From assembly GCA_016882555.1 (NCBI GenBank), contig VGPQ01000105.1, forward strand, positions 1 to 5,705: a stretch of DNA of 5,705 bases, read 5' to 3'. The notes beneath the pieces are model-generated. The model made no database searches and had not been told where the DNA came from. It saw only the letters and a list, made by a program, of their open reading frames with translations. Below are positions 1 to 5,705 of this stretch, one piece after another. Numbering within the stretch: the stretch's first letter is position 1; each line of letters starts with the position of its first letter. The stretch comes from Cyanobacteria bacterium M_surface_7_m2_040 (GTDB lineage Bacteria > Cyanobacteriota > Cyanobacteriia > PCC-6307 > Cyanobiaceae). Made by a program: the position numbers and the translations under genes.

Positions 1-1464
1 GGTGAGGATGCGCACCTCGCTGCCCTCCTTGATCAGGCCCATGGCGGCGCCGCTCACCGGTGCCTTGAGGGGCACACCGGCATCCATGAGCGCCAGGGTG
101 CTGCCGCACACCGAGCCCATTGAGGTGGAGCCATTGGAGCTGAGGCACTCCGAGACCACCCGCAGCACGTAGGGGAAGGATTCCTTGGCCGGCAGCACGG
201 GCACCAGGGCCCGCTCGGCCAGGGCGCCGTGTCCCACCTCGCGGCGGCCGGGGCTGCGCATCGGCCGGGTCTCGCCGGTCGAATAGGGGGGGAAGTTGTA
301 GTGGTGCAGGTAGGTCTTCTCGGTCGACGGATTGAGGTCATCCATCTCCTGGGCGTCGCTGGGGGTGCCGAGGGTGGCGCAGGAGAGCACCTGGGTGAGG
401 CCCCGCTGGAACAGCCCCGAACCATGCACCCGCTTGGGCAGCACGCCGGCGGCCGCCTGGATCGTCCGCACCTCATCGAGTTTGCGGCCGTCGACCCGCA
501 CGCCGTCGTTCACGATCTGGGCGCGCATCAGCTTCTTGGTCAGGGACTTGAAGCTGTTGCCGAGGGCCTTGCCGTTGGAGCTCACGGCCACCTTGATGGC
601 GTCGTCGTCTTTGAGGCCCTCGATCTTGGCGGCCACCTCGGCCTTGAGCGCATCGAGCTTCTCGTCGCGCTCGCCCTTGCTCAGGGAGAACTGCTTGAGC
701 ACCTCACCGATGCCCTTGCTGCATTCCTTGTCCAGAAACTTGGGCAGGGTGTCGTCGTCAGCCTTGGGCTCGGGGATCACCTGCTCGATGCCCACGCTCT
801 TGAGCAGATCGAGCTGGGCCTTGATCAATTCGCTGACGGCTTCGTAACCGAAGTCGATCGCTTCGATCACATCCTGCTCGGGCAGCTGATTGGCACCGGC
901 TTCCACCATGATCACGCCAGCAGGTGTGCCCGCGACCACCAGATCGAGGTCGCTGCGCTCAATTTCGCGGTAGCTCGGGTTGAGCACAAAGTCATCGCCC
1001 AGCAGGCCCACCCGCACCGCCGCCATGGGGCCGTGGAAGGGGATCTTGGCCAGCAGGGTGGCCAACGAGGCGCCGGTCACCGCCAGCACATCGGGGGGAA
1101 CCCGTTCATCCAGCGACAGGCAGGTGGCGACGATCTGCAGGTCGTCGCGCATCCAGCCAGGAAACAGGGGCCGCATCGGCCGGTCTATCAGGCGGGCGAT
1201 CAGGGTGGCCCGCTCGGGGGGGCGGCTTTCACGCCGCATGAAGCTCCCCGGAATGCGACCGGCGGCATAGAGCCGCTCTTCGTAATCGCAGATCAGGGGC
1301 AGAAAATCGATGCCTTCGCGCCCGCCGCTGCGGGTGGCGGTGACCAACACGGCGGTGTCACCGCATTCGACCATCACAGAGCCCCCTGCCTGGGGGGCAA
1401 AGCGTCCGGTGGTCAGCCGGATCTCCCGACCATCGAAGGAGATCGACTGAGTTTGTCCTTGCAC
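1..1464 (-). CDS. pnp: Polyribonucleotide nucleotidyltransferase (PNPase), 3' part cut off by window edge
   Basis: PNPase degrades RNA 3' to 5' using phosphate, releasing nucleoside diphosphates; it acts in the cytoplasm, often in the RNA degradosome. The 488 codons present begin [17 protein letters not shown] (GTG start read as Met). They cover the first RNase PH domain (about residues 1-140, with DRPMRPLFP near 94-102), the helical linker domain (about 235-315), and much of the second RNase PH domain, with [11 protein letters not shown] (323-333), [12 protein letters not shown] (391-402), [13 protein letters not shown] (407-419) and [12 protein letters not shown] (443-454). The usual protein is about 700 residues, so the catalytic aspartates and the KH and S1 RNA-binding domains lie beyond position 1. 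The GTG start is firm: an in-frame TAA sits three codons upstream (1471-1473), and the next Met (residue 31) would remove conserved strands. A terminator separates it from rpsN, so it should have its own promoter. Confidence 0.97.
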   Translation of the reverse strand, partial: MQGQTQSISFDGREIRLTTGRFAPQAGGSVMVECGDTAVLVTATRSGGREGIDFLPLICDYEERLYAAGRIPGSFMRRESRPPERATLIARLIDRPMRPLFPGWMRDDLQIVATCLSLDERVPPDVLAVTGASLATLLAKIPFHGPMAAVRVGLLGDDFVLNPSYREIERSDLDLVVAGTPAGVIMVEAGANQLPEQDVIEAIDFGYEAVSELIKAQLDLLKSVGIEQVIPEPKADDDTLPKFLDKECSKGIGEVLKQFSLSKGERDEKLDALKAEVAAKIEGLKDDDAIKVAVSSNGKALGNSFKSLTKKLMRAQIVNDGVRVDGRKLDEVRTIQAAAGVLPKRVHGSGLFQRGLTQVLSCATLGTPSDAQEMDDLNPSTEKTYLHHYNFPPYSTGETRPMRSPGRREVGHGALAERALVPVLPAKESFPYVLRVVSECLSSNGSTSMGSVCGSTLALMDAGVPLKAPVSGAAMGLIKEGSEVRILT

Positions 1465-1475
1465 TGGGCTTTATG

Positions 1476-1480
1476 TCCTT
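1476..1480 (-). promoter_or_regulatory. Shine-Dalgarno site of pnp
   Basis: On the minus strand AAGGA, preceded by an A run, lies 11 bases upstream of the GTG start codon of pnp. The spacing is a little long but usable. With the in-frame TAA just upstream, it supports GTG at 1462-1464 as the start. Confidence 0.6.
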
Positions 1481-1488
1481 TTTGTCAG

Positions 1489-1579
1489 AACCCATTCTCG
1501 CATCCGAGGCCCTTGGGCTGCAGGACTTCCGGGTTTTTTCATGCTTTGACGCGTGGCTGCTCGTGCCGAACGGCCGGCA
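1489..1579 (-). other. Intergenic leader upstream of pnp with inverted repeats
   Basis: This lies within the roughly 130-base noncoding region between the rpsN terminator and the pnp start. I see three complementary pairs: TGCCG/CGGCA (1564-1568 with 1575-1579, six-base loop); GCCC-TT-GGGC (1509-1518, near-perfect palindrome); and AACCC/GGGTT (1489-1493 with 1531-1535), which would enclose the palindrome. In E. coli, PNPase represses its own message through an RNase III-cut leader hairpin. Whether this leader does anything similar is inference, and it depends on transcription starting upstream of about 1535. I see no small ORF with a ribosome site here. Confidence 0.3.
1494..1499 (-). promoter_or_regulatory. 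Candidate -10 element for pnp (weak)
   Basis: On the minus strand GAGAAT is preceded by TGC, which gives an extended -10 pattern (TGN then hexamer). No good -35 hexamer is visible about 17 bases upstream. A start about 7 bases downstream would leave a leader of roughly 20-25 bases carrying the AAGGA site. A promoter must exist between the rpsN terminator and pnp, but this choice is tentative. Confidence 0.22.
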
Positions 1580-1596
1580 TCATTGGCGCGATTGGC

Positions 1597-1624
1597 AATA
1601 AAAAAGCGCCCGTTTTGGACGCTT
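1597..1624 (-). terminator. Intrinsic (Rho-independent) terminator of rpsN
   Basis: Read on the minus strand, an 8-bp stem AAGCGTCC/GGGCGCTT (1617-1624 with 1604-1611) closes a five-base AAAAC loop and runs straight into a T-rich tail (TTTTATT). One pair is T-G on this strand and would be a C-A mismatch on the other, which favours minus-strand function. It starts about 63 bases past the rpsN stop codon, so it should end the serS-to-rpsN transcript and isolate pnp. Confidence 0.82.
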
Positions 1625-1687
1625 CCTCACTGAGCTGTTGGTGCACTTGGGCAGCCATGGTGCAGCGATGGGCTGACCCAGCCCCAC

Positions 1688-1990
1688 TCACCAGCTCGAC
1701 TTGACCACGCCGGGGAGCTCGCCCTTGTGGGCCCGTTCGCGCAGCTGGTTGCGGCAGAGGCCGAAGTCGCGGTACACACCACGGGGTTTGCCGGTGGCCC
1801 AGCAGCGGTTGCGCAGGCGGCTGGGGGCGCTGTTGCGCGGCAGGGCCTGCATCTTGCGGTGGATCTCGAGGCGCTCCATCGGATCGGCAGCGGCCTCAAA
1901 GGCTGCCTTGAGGGCAGCGCGCTTGGCGGCGAAGCGCTCCACCATCTTCTTGCGCTTCACATCGCGCGCAATCATCGACTTCTTCGCCAT
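1688..1990 (-). CDS. rpsN: 30S ribosomal protein S14
   Basis: S14 (uS14) is a small-subunit protein that binds 16S rRNA in the head of the 30S particle. The protein is 100 residues, the normal length for the zinc-free bacterial form. It starts [15 protein letters not shown], has the conserved core [14 protein letters not shown] (50-63) followed by [15 protein letters not shown] (66-80), and ends [11 protein letters not shown], all typical of S14. Only two cysteines occur (63 and 79) and they do not form the paired CxxC knuckles of the zinc-binding type. The ATG start is fixed by the conserved N-terminus. No Shine-Dalgarno-like sequence is seen just upstream, which is common in cyanobacteria. 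It follows rseP by 61 bases and is followed by a strong terminator. Confidence 0.98.
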   Translation of the reverse strand: MAKKSMIARDVKRKKMVERFAAKRAALKAAFEAAADPMERLEIHRKMQALPRNSAPSRLRNRCWATGKPRGVYRDFGLCRNQLRERAHKGELPGVVKSSW

Positions 1991-2022
1991 CCGGCCCGGT
2001 TGATCTCAAGGAGTAGCCCGAC

Positions 2023-2028
2023 ATTCTA
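2023..2028 (-). promoter_or_regulatory. Candidate -10 element for rpsN
   Basis: In the 61-base gap between rseP and rpsN the minus strand carries TAGAAT, one base off the TATAAT consensus. It would place a transcript start some 25 bases before the rpsN ATG. The -35 region is poor: a TTGAGC at the rseP stop is about 21 bases away, which is too far. rpsN may simply be read through from rseP; this would be an extra promoter for it. Confidence 0.3.
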
Positions 2029-2051
2029 TCGCGCGGCCTGCTGGGGATTGC

Positions 2052-3140
2052 TCAACGGCCAAGCAACTGCTGGACCACGGCCAGCTGGCTGGTGTCCTTG
2101 ACGATCAACACCAGACTCAGGCCCACCAGAAACACAAACCCCGACTGCATGAACGCCAGCTCAAAGCGCTGGGGCAGGGGCCGGCCCCGAACGCCTTCCA
2201 GCAGCAGCAGCACAAACTGACCGCCATCGAGCAGGGGCAGGGGCAGGGCGTTGAGCACGGCCAGGTTGATCGAGATCAGGGCGGTGAAGGCCACCAGGCT
2301 GCCGCCGCCCTGGTGGGCCAGGCTGGCCCCCATCTCAACGATCTTCACCGGCCCCGACACCTGCGAGGCCGTGGCCCCGAAATGGGTGATCAAGGTGGCG
2401 AAGCCATCGACCGTGCGGCGCAGCAGCAGGGCCCAGTCGGCGGAGGCCTGGCGCAGCACTTCGCCCGGCCCCCGGGCCGGCCTGAACAGCTCCAGGCCGC
2501 TGGGCTGCAGCTGGGCACCGATGCGCCCCTTGCCGCCCAGATCGTCGGGCCTGAGCTGCAGCTTCAGCGTCTGATCGGCGCGGCGGATCTCGAGCCTCAG
2601 GTTCTGGCCGGGGGCTCCCTGGATGGTGCTCACCAGGTCTTGCACGGCGCCCTGGCCGCCGCCGATGCCGGTGCCATTGAGGCGGATGATGCGATCCCCG
2701 CTGCGCAGCCCGGCACTGGCTGCCGGCTGGCCGCTCTGCACGCCGCTGACCAGGACCCCGGCCGTGGGGCTGAAGCCTGCGGGGATGCCCAGGCTGAAGC
2801 CCTGGCCCACCAGCACCAGCCAGGCCAGCAGCAGGTTGGCCAGCACGCCGGCGGCGATCACCAGGGCCCGCTGCGGCAACGGTCGGTTGCGCAGCAGGTT
2901 GGGGTCGTCGGCCGGAATCGTGCTGCTCTCGTCGTCGTCGGGAAAGCCGACGAAGCCCCCCAGGGGAATCGCCCGCAGGGCGAATTGCACGCCCCGCACC
3001 CGCCGCTGCACCAGCACCGGCCCGAAGCCGATCGAAAAGCTGCTGACGCGAATGCCCTGCAGGGTGGCCGCCAGAAAGTGGCCGCTTTCATGCACCACGA
3101 TCAAACCGGCCAGGATTGCCAGCGCAGTCAGAACACCCAT
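2052..3140 (-). CDS. rseP: RseP-type intramembrane zinc metalloprotease (site-2 protease)
   Basis: This family cuts transmembrane segments of membrane proteins, such as anti-sigma factors or leftover signal peptides, inside the lipid bilayer. The 362-residue protein begins MGVLTALAILAGLIVV and has the zinc-binding HEXXH motif as HESGH (residues 17-21, DNA 3078-3092) in its first membrane helix. The third zinc ligand lies in NALPLPLLDGG (297-307, Asp305). Between them are a helix near 90-113, one PDZ domain (about 125-200, with GLRSGDRIIRLNG), and SGPVKIVEM (262-270) before the C-terminal helices (about 283-300 and 330-348). The acidic PDDDESSTIPADDP (67-80) is what I recall in picocyanobacterial homologues. 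The frame stays open upstream to 3413, but ATG 3140 starts the conserved N-terminus. It follows the channel gene by 26 bases with no obvious ribosome site. Its substrate cannot be read from the sequence. Confidence 0.96.
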   Translation of the reverse strand: MGVLTALAILAGLIVVHESGHFLAATLQGIRVSSFSIGFGPVLVQRRVRGVQFALRAIPLGGFVGFPDDDESSTIPADDPNLLRNRPLPQRALVIAAGVLANLLLAWLVLVGQGFSLGIPAGFSPTAGVLVSGVQSGQPAASAGLRSGDRIIRLNGTGIGGGQGAVQDLVSTIQGAPGQNLRLEIRRADQTLKLQLRPDDLGGKGRIGAQLQPSGLELFRPARGPGEVLRQASADWALLLRRTVDGFATLITHFGATASQVSGPVKIVEMGASLAHQGGGSLVAFTALISINLAVLNALPLPLLDGGQFVLLLLEGVRGRPLPQRFELAFMQSGFVFLVGLSLVLIVKDTSQLAVVQQLLGR

Positions 3141-3166
3141 GCCGGCCCGATGGTCGTCGTTGGACC

Positions 3167-4588
3167 CTAGCTGCTGTGCTGGCCGAGGTTGCCAAACAAC
3201 TGCCGCATGCGCAGCAGCAGGCTGTCGCGGCTGGCACCCAGGCTGGATGACACCATCTCCAGGCGGCTGCGGCGCTCGCTCACCAGGGTGGCGATGCGCT
3301 CCAGCAGCTCCGGGTCGGAGTCGATCAGCGGCAGCAGGTCGCTGCGTTCGACCTCCAGCAGCACCGTTTGCTCGGTGGCGCGCACGGTGGCGTTGCGCAG
3401 TTCGCCGAGGCACACGGTCATTTCCCCGAACACATCACCGCTGCTCAGCTGGGCCACGGGCAAGGGCTCGCCGCCTGGGTTGTGCTTTTGCACCTCGACG
3501 CGGCCGCTGACCACCTGAAACAGGGCGTCGCCCGGGTCGCCTTCGCGCACGATCACCTCACCGCTGGCAAAGCGAAGGCAGCGCGTCAGCGGCGCCAGTT
3601 GCTGCAGTTGCTCACGGCTGAGCGGCGCCAGCAGCGGATTGAGCGCCAGCAGCTCGGCGCGCTCCTGGGCGCCGGCGCGGCTGAAATCGAGGCTACTGGC
3701 GTGGGGGTGCGGGCTGCGGCGACGCAGCTCCATCACCGGGAAGGGCACGCTTTGACCTGAGCGCTCGAGCGCATACCAGATCTGCTCCAGCAGGTCGCTG
3801 CGCAGGCTGAAGGCGGCGCGGTCGCCGAGTTCGCGCTGAAACGCCAGGATTTCGTAGTTGATGGCACTGGCGCCATAGGCCCCCACCCACACCTGAGGCG
3901 CTGGAGCCTCCAGCACGCCCGGATGCAGGTTCAGCACGCGCCGCAGCAGCGCCAGCGCTTCGCTGGGCGGCAGGCTGTAGTCGAGGCCCACGCTCAAGCG
4001 GGTGCCCACCGCCTGCCCCGGCCGGAAGCGACGCAGGGTCTCCTGGGCCACGGTGCTGTTGGAGAGCACGATCTGCCCCCCATCCATGGCGCTCAGGTGG
4101 GTGTTCATCAAGGTGAGCTGGGTGACCATGCCGCGCACCTCGCCCAGGTCGATCCAATCGCCCTCGCGAAAGGGTGGATCGAGCTGCAGGGTGATGCCCG
4201 CAAACAGATCCTTGAGGGTTTCCTGGGCCGCCAGGCCGATCACGGCCGTGAGCACGGCCGAGGTGGTCACCAGGCCCACCAGGTTGACCTGGCCGCGCTG
4301 CTGCACCACCACCACGGTGATGGCGGCGCCGATCAGCAGGATCAGCAGATCGCGCAGGATCTTCGAGGGTCCGCGCCAGCCCCACAGCCTTGTGGGCAGC
4401 TCGAGCAGCAGCCAGCCAAGCAGCAGCAGGCCGGCGTAGATCACCAAGAGATCCACGGCCAGCCTGATCCAGGCCAGCCAGGCGCTGGCGATGGCCTGGG
4501 TCGGCAGCAGCTGCTGCAACACGACGGCCGCCGCCGCCAGCAGCAGGAACCGCAGCGGGAAGTCGGCGGCGAGCTCGCGCCGGTTCAT
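3167..4588 (-). CDS. MscS-family channel with C-terminal cyclic-nucleotide-binding domain (bCNG type)
   Basis: This is probably an inner-membrane ion channel gated or tuned by cAMP or cGMP. The 473 residues show hydrophobic segments at about 11-30, 38-62 and 79-97, then the MscS pore helix (about 103-132, with [16 protein letters not shown] at 117-132). The MscS beta domain follows ([17 protein letters not shown], 139-155; QIVLSNSTV, 172-180), then an alpha/beta region to about 290. After a linker, a cyclic-nucleotide-binding domain spans about 315-425, with [20 protein letters not shown] (340-359) and the phosphate cassette [20 protein letters not shown] (384-403), which keeps Glu389 and Arg398. 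This order is that of the bacterial cyclic-nucleotide-gated (bCNG) branch of the MscS superfamily, where many members respond weakly or not at all to stretch. Its ATG overlaps the serS TGA as ATGA. Residues 32-36 (AIASA) could be a signal-peptidase site. The ligand and ions carried are not evident. Confidence 0.9.
   Translation of the reverse strand: MNRRELAADFPLRFLLLAAAAVVLQQLLPTQAIASAWLAWIRLAVDLLVIYAGLLLLGWLLLELPTRLWGWRGPSKILRDLLILLIGAAITVVVVQQRGQVNLVGLVTTSAVLTAVIGLAAQETLKDLFAGITLQLDPPFREGDWIDLGEVRGMVTQLTLMNTHLSAMDGGQIVLSNSTVAQETLRRFRPGQAVGTRLSVGLDYSLPPSEALALLRRVLNLHPGVLEAPAPQVWVGAYGASAINYEILAFQRELGDRAAFSLRSDLLEQIWYALERSGQSVPFPVMELRRRSPHPHASSLDFSRAGAQERAELLALNPLLAPLSREQLQQLAPLTRCLRFASGEVIVREGDPGDALFQVVSGRVEVQKHNPGGEPLPVAQLSSGDVFGEMTVCLGELRNATVRATEQTVLLEVERSDLLPLIDSDPELLERIATLVSERRSRLEMVSSSLGASRDSLLLRMRQLFGNLGQHSS
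4585..4588 (-). promoter_or_regulatory. ATGA stop/start overlap, serS to channel gene
   Basis: On the minus strand the channel ATG (4586-4588) and the serS TGA (4585-4587) share an ATGA. Such overlaps usually mean the ribosome ending the first gene re-starts on the second. The bases before the ATG (CTCGAGCCGGC) hold no good Shine-Dalgarno sequence, which fits coupling. Confidence 0.75.
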
Positions 4589-5705
4589 GCCGGCTCGAGG
4601 CTTGGCTTGCCGAAGTAGGGCACCAGTGCCGGCGGCAGCTGCACCGAGCCATCGGCCCGCTGGCCGGTTTCGAGCAGGGCGGCCATGGTGCGGCCCACGG
4701 CCAGCCCACTGCCATTGAGGGTGTGCACCAGCTGGGTGCTCTTGCCGTCTTTGAAGCGGATGCCGCTGCGGCGCGCCTGGAAGTCGCCGCAGACGCTGCA
4801 GCTCGAAATTTCGCGGTAGGCGCCCGCGCCCGGCAACCACACCTCCAGGTCATAGGTGCGCGTTGCCGAGAAGCCGAGATCGCCGGTGCAGAGTTCGATC
4901 GTGCGGTAGGGCAGCTCAAGCGCCTGCAGCACCGCTTCGGCATCGGCGGTGATCTGCTGATGGGCCGCGGCCGACTCCTCGGGCCTGCAGAACCAGTAGA
5001 GCTCCACCTTGTTGAACTGGTGCAGGCGGATCAGGCCGCGGGTGTCGCGGCCGTAGCTGCCCGCTTCACGCCGGAAACACGGAGTGTAGGCCGCGTATTT
5101 CAGCGGCAGCTGCTCAGCCGGGATCACCTCGCCCCGGTGCAGCGCGGTCACCGGCACCTCGGCGGTGGGGGTCAGCCAGAGGTCGTCATCGGCGCAGCGG
5201 AAGCTCTCCTCAGCAAACTTGGGCAGCTGGCCCGAACCGATGAGGCTGGCGCTGTTGACCAGGATCGGCGGCAACACCTCCTGGTAGCCGCGGCCGCTGT
5301 GGAGATCGAGCATGAAATTGATCAGGGCCCGCTCCAGCCGTGCTCCCTGACCCAGCAGCGTCACGAAGCGGCTCTGGGCGATCCGCACCGAGCGTTCGCT
5401 TTCAAACAGACCCAGCCGTTCAGCGATCTGCCAATGCTCCTCGAGCGTTTCGCCGGCAGCCGCCAGGCGTGGCTCGCCCCAGCGGCTCACCTCCACGTTG
5501 TCGGTTTCGTTGGCTCCCTCCGGCGTGTCGGCAGAGGGCAGGTTGGGAAAGCTGAGCAGGTGCTCGCGCAGGCGAGCCTCCAGGGCTTTTTCTTCCTCTT
5601 CGAGCACCGCCACCTGCTGCTTGATGCGGTTGCCGCTGTCGCGCAGCTGCTGCACCTCGGCGCTGCCGGGGGCTGCCCCCCCTTGGATCAGCTGACCCAC
5701 CGGCT
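4585..5705 (-). CDS. serS: Serine--tRNA ligase, N-terminus beyond the window
   Basis: Seryl-tRNA synthetase activates serine with ATP and charges tRNA-Ser (and tRNA-Sec where present) in the cytoplasm. The visible part of about 372 residues opens in the second half of the N-terminal coiled-coil arm that grips tRNA-Ser (to about residue 47, counting from the Val at 5700). The class II catalytic core follows: motif 1 region around [21 protein letters not shown] (125-145), the serine-binding TPTAEVPVT (177-185), motif 2 [15 protein letters not shown] (208-222; arginines 210 and 211), [18 protein letters not shown] (271-288), and motif 3 with [16 protein letters not shown] (329-344). The full protein is normally about 425 residues, so roughly 50 are missing at the right edge. 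The GTG at 5698-5700 is an internal valine codon, not the start. The core has no frameshift or lost motif. Confidence 0.97.
   Translation of the reverse strand, partial: PVGQLIQGGAAPGSAEVQQLRDSGNRIKQQVAVLEEEEKALEARLREHLLSFPNLPSADTPEGANETDNVEVSRWGEPRLAAAGETLEEHWQIAERLGLFESERSVRIAQSRFVTLLGQGARLERALINFMLDLHSGRGYQEVLPPILVNSASLIGSGQLPKFAEESFRCADDDLWLTPTAEVPVTALHRGEVIPAEQLPLKYAAYTPCFRREAGSYGRDTRGLIRLHQFNKVELYWFCRPEESAAAHQQITADAEAVLQALELPYRTIELCTGDLGFSATRTYDLEVWLPGAGAYREISSCSVCGDFQARRSGIRFKDGKSTQLVHTLNGSGLAVGRTMAALLETGQRADGSVQLPPALVPYFGKPSLEPA

Noticed and set aside
1505..1539. Plus-strand terminator suggested by a six-T run at 1534-1539
   Set aside because: No stable stem directly precedes the T run, and there is no plus-strand gene to terminate.
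229..1704. Plus-strand ORF of 491 codons opposite pnp
   Set aside because: It is an exact antisense shadow of a well-conserved pnp frame. The product is His/Gly/Ala/Leu-rich with no recognisable domain, and it runs through the pnp leader and the terminator. High GC makes long antisense frames common.
2009..2014. AAGGAG as a ribosome-binding site
   Set aside because: It is on the plus strand and no plus-strand gene follows. On the coding strand it reads CTCCTT.
3141..3413. N-terminal extension of rseP into the channel gene
   Set aside because: The frame is open, but the extra residues are Arg/Ala/Pro-rich and unlike the family. The conserved RseP N-terminus begins at the ATG at 3140.
2313..3510. 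Plus-strand ORFs of 285 (2313-3170) and 295 codons (2623-3510) opposite rseP and the channel gene
   Set aside because: Low-complexity composition typical of antisense GC-rich frames. They overlap each other and clear genes on the minus strand.
4589..4840. Upstream extension of the channel ORF into serS
   Set aside because: The extra 84 codons are an out-of-frame reading of the conserved serS end. The ATG at 4588 opens a sensible membrane-protein N-terminus.
3693..4943. Minus-strand 416-codon ORF in another frame of serS and the channel
   Set aside because: Arg/Ala/Pro/Gly-rich out-of-frame shadow spanning two real genes with clear family motifs in the other frame.
5698..5700. GTG as the serS start codon
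   Set aside because: It lies in the middle of the coiled-coil arm. The frame stays open to the window edge and about 50 family residues would be missing.
1..5705. Mobile elements, CRISPR arrays, tRNA genes, long direct repeats, HIP1 octamers
   Set aside because: None were seen on either strand. The CAG/CTG-rich runs are ordinary Gln/Leu/Ala codon usage in GC-rich genes.

Overview
The window is a GC-rich stretch from a cyanobacterium. The protein sequences look most like the picocyanobacterial Synechococcus/Cyanobium group. Reasons: the SerS, RseP and PNPase sequences match what I remember of that lineage; S14 is the zinc-free type and lies outside any ribosomal-protein cluster; RseP carries an acidic run just before an IPADDP stretch. 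I noticed no HIP1 octamer (GCGATCGC). All assignments come from recognising sequence by eye; no search was run.

Every real gene lies on the minus strand, so the window reads right to left. Serine--tRNA ligase (serS) enters from the right edge without its first 50 or so residues. Its TGA overlaps the ATG of a 473-residue membrane channel by four bases. The channel has an MscS-type pore and beta domain fused to a C-terminal cyclic-nucleotide-binding domain. After 26 bases comes rseP, an intramembrane site-2 zinc protease. After another 61 bases comes rpsN, encoding ribosomal protein S14, followed by a clear intrinsic terminator at about 1597-1624. A noncoding leader of about 130 bases then precedes pnp (polynucleotide phosphorylase). 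pnp starts at a GTG and runs off the left edge after 488 codons, just before the catalytic aspartates and the KH and S1 domains.

Transcription probably falls into at least two units. The first is serS-channel-rseP, possibly reading on into rpsN, which also has a weak promoter candidate of its own, and it ends at the terminator. The second is pnp with its own promoter. The theme is housekeeping: charging serine tRNA, membrane proteolysis, the small ribosomal subunit, and RNA turnover. The cyclic-nucleotide-gated channel is the one accessory-looking member, and its overlap with serS ties its translation to that of serS.

Nothing here looks like a mobile element, defence locus, CRISPR array or new multi-gene system. 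The long plus-strand ORFs are antisense shadows produced by high GC. The observations worth following up are the channel and its placement, substitutions at its pore and ligand pocket, the ambiguity over its first hydrophobic segment, and possible structure in the pnp leader.
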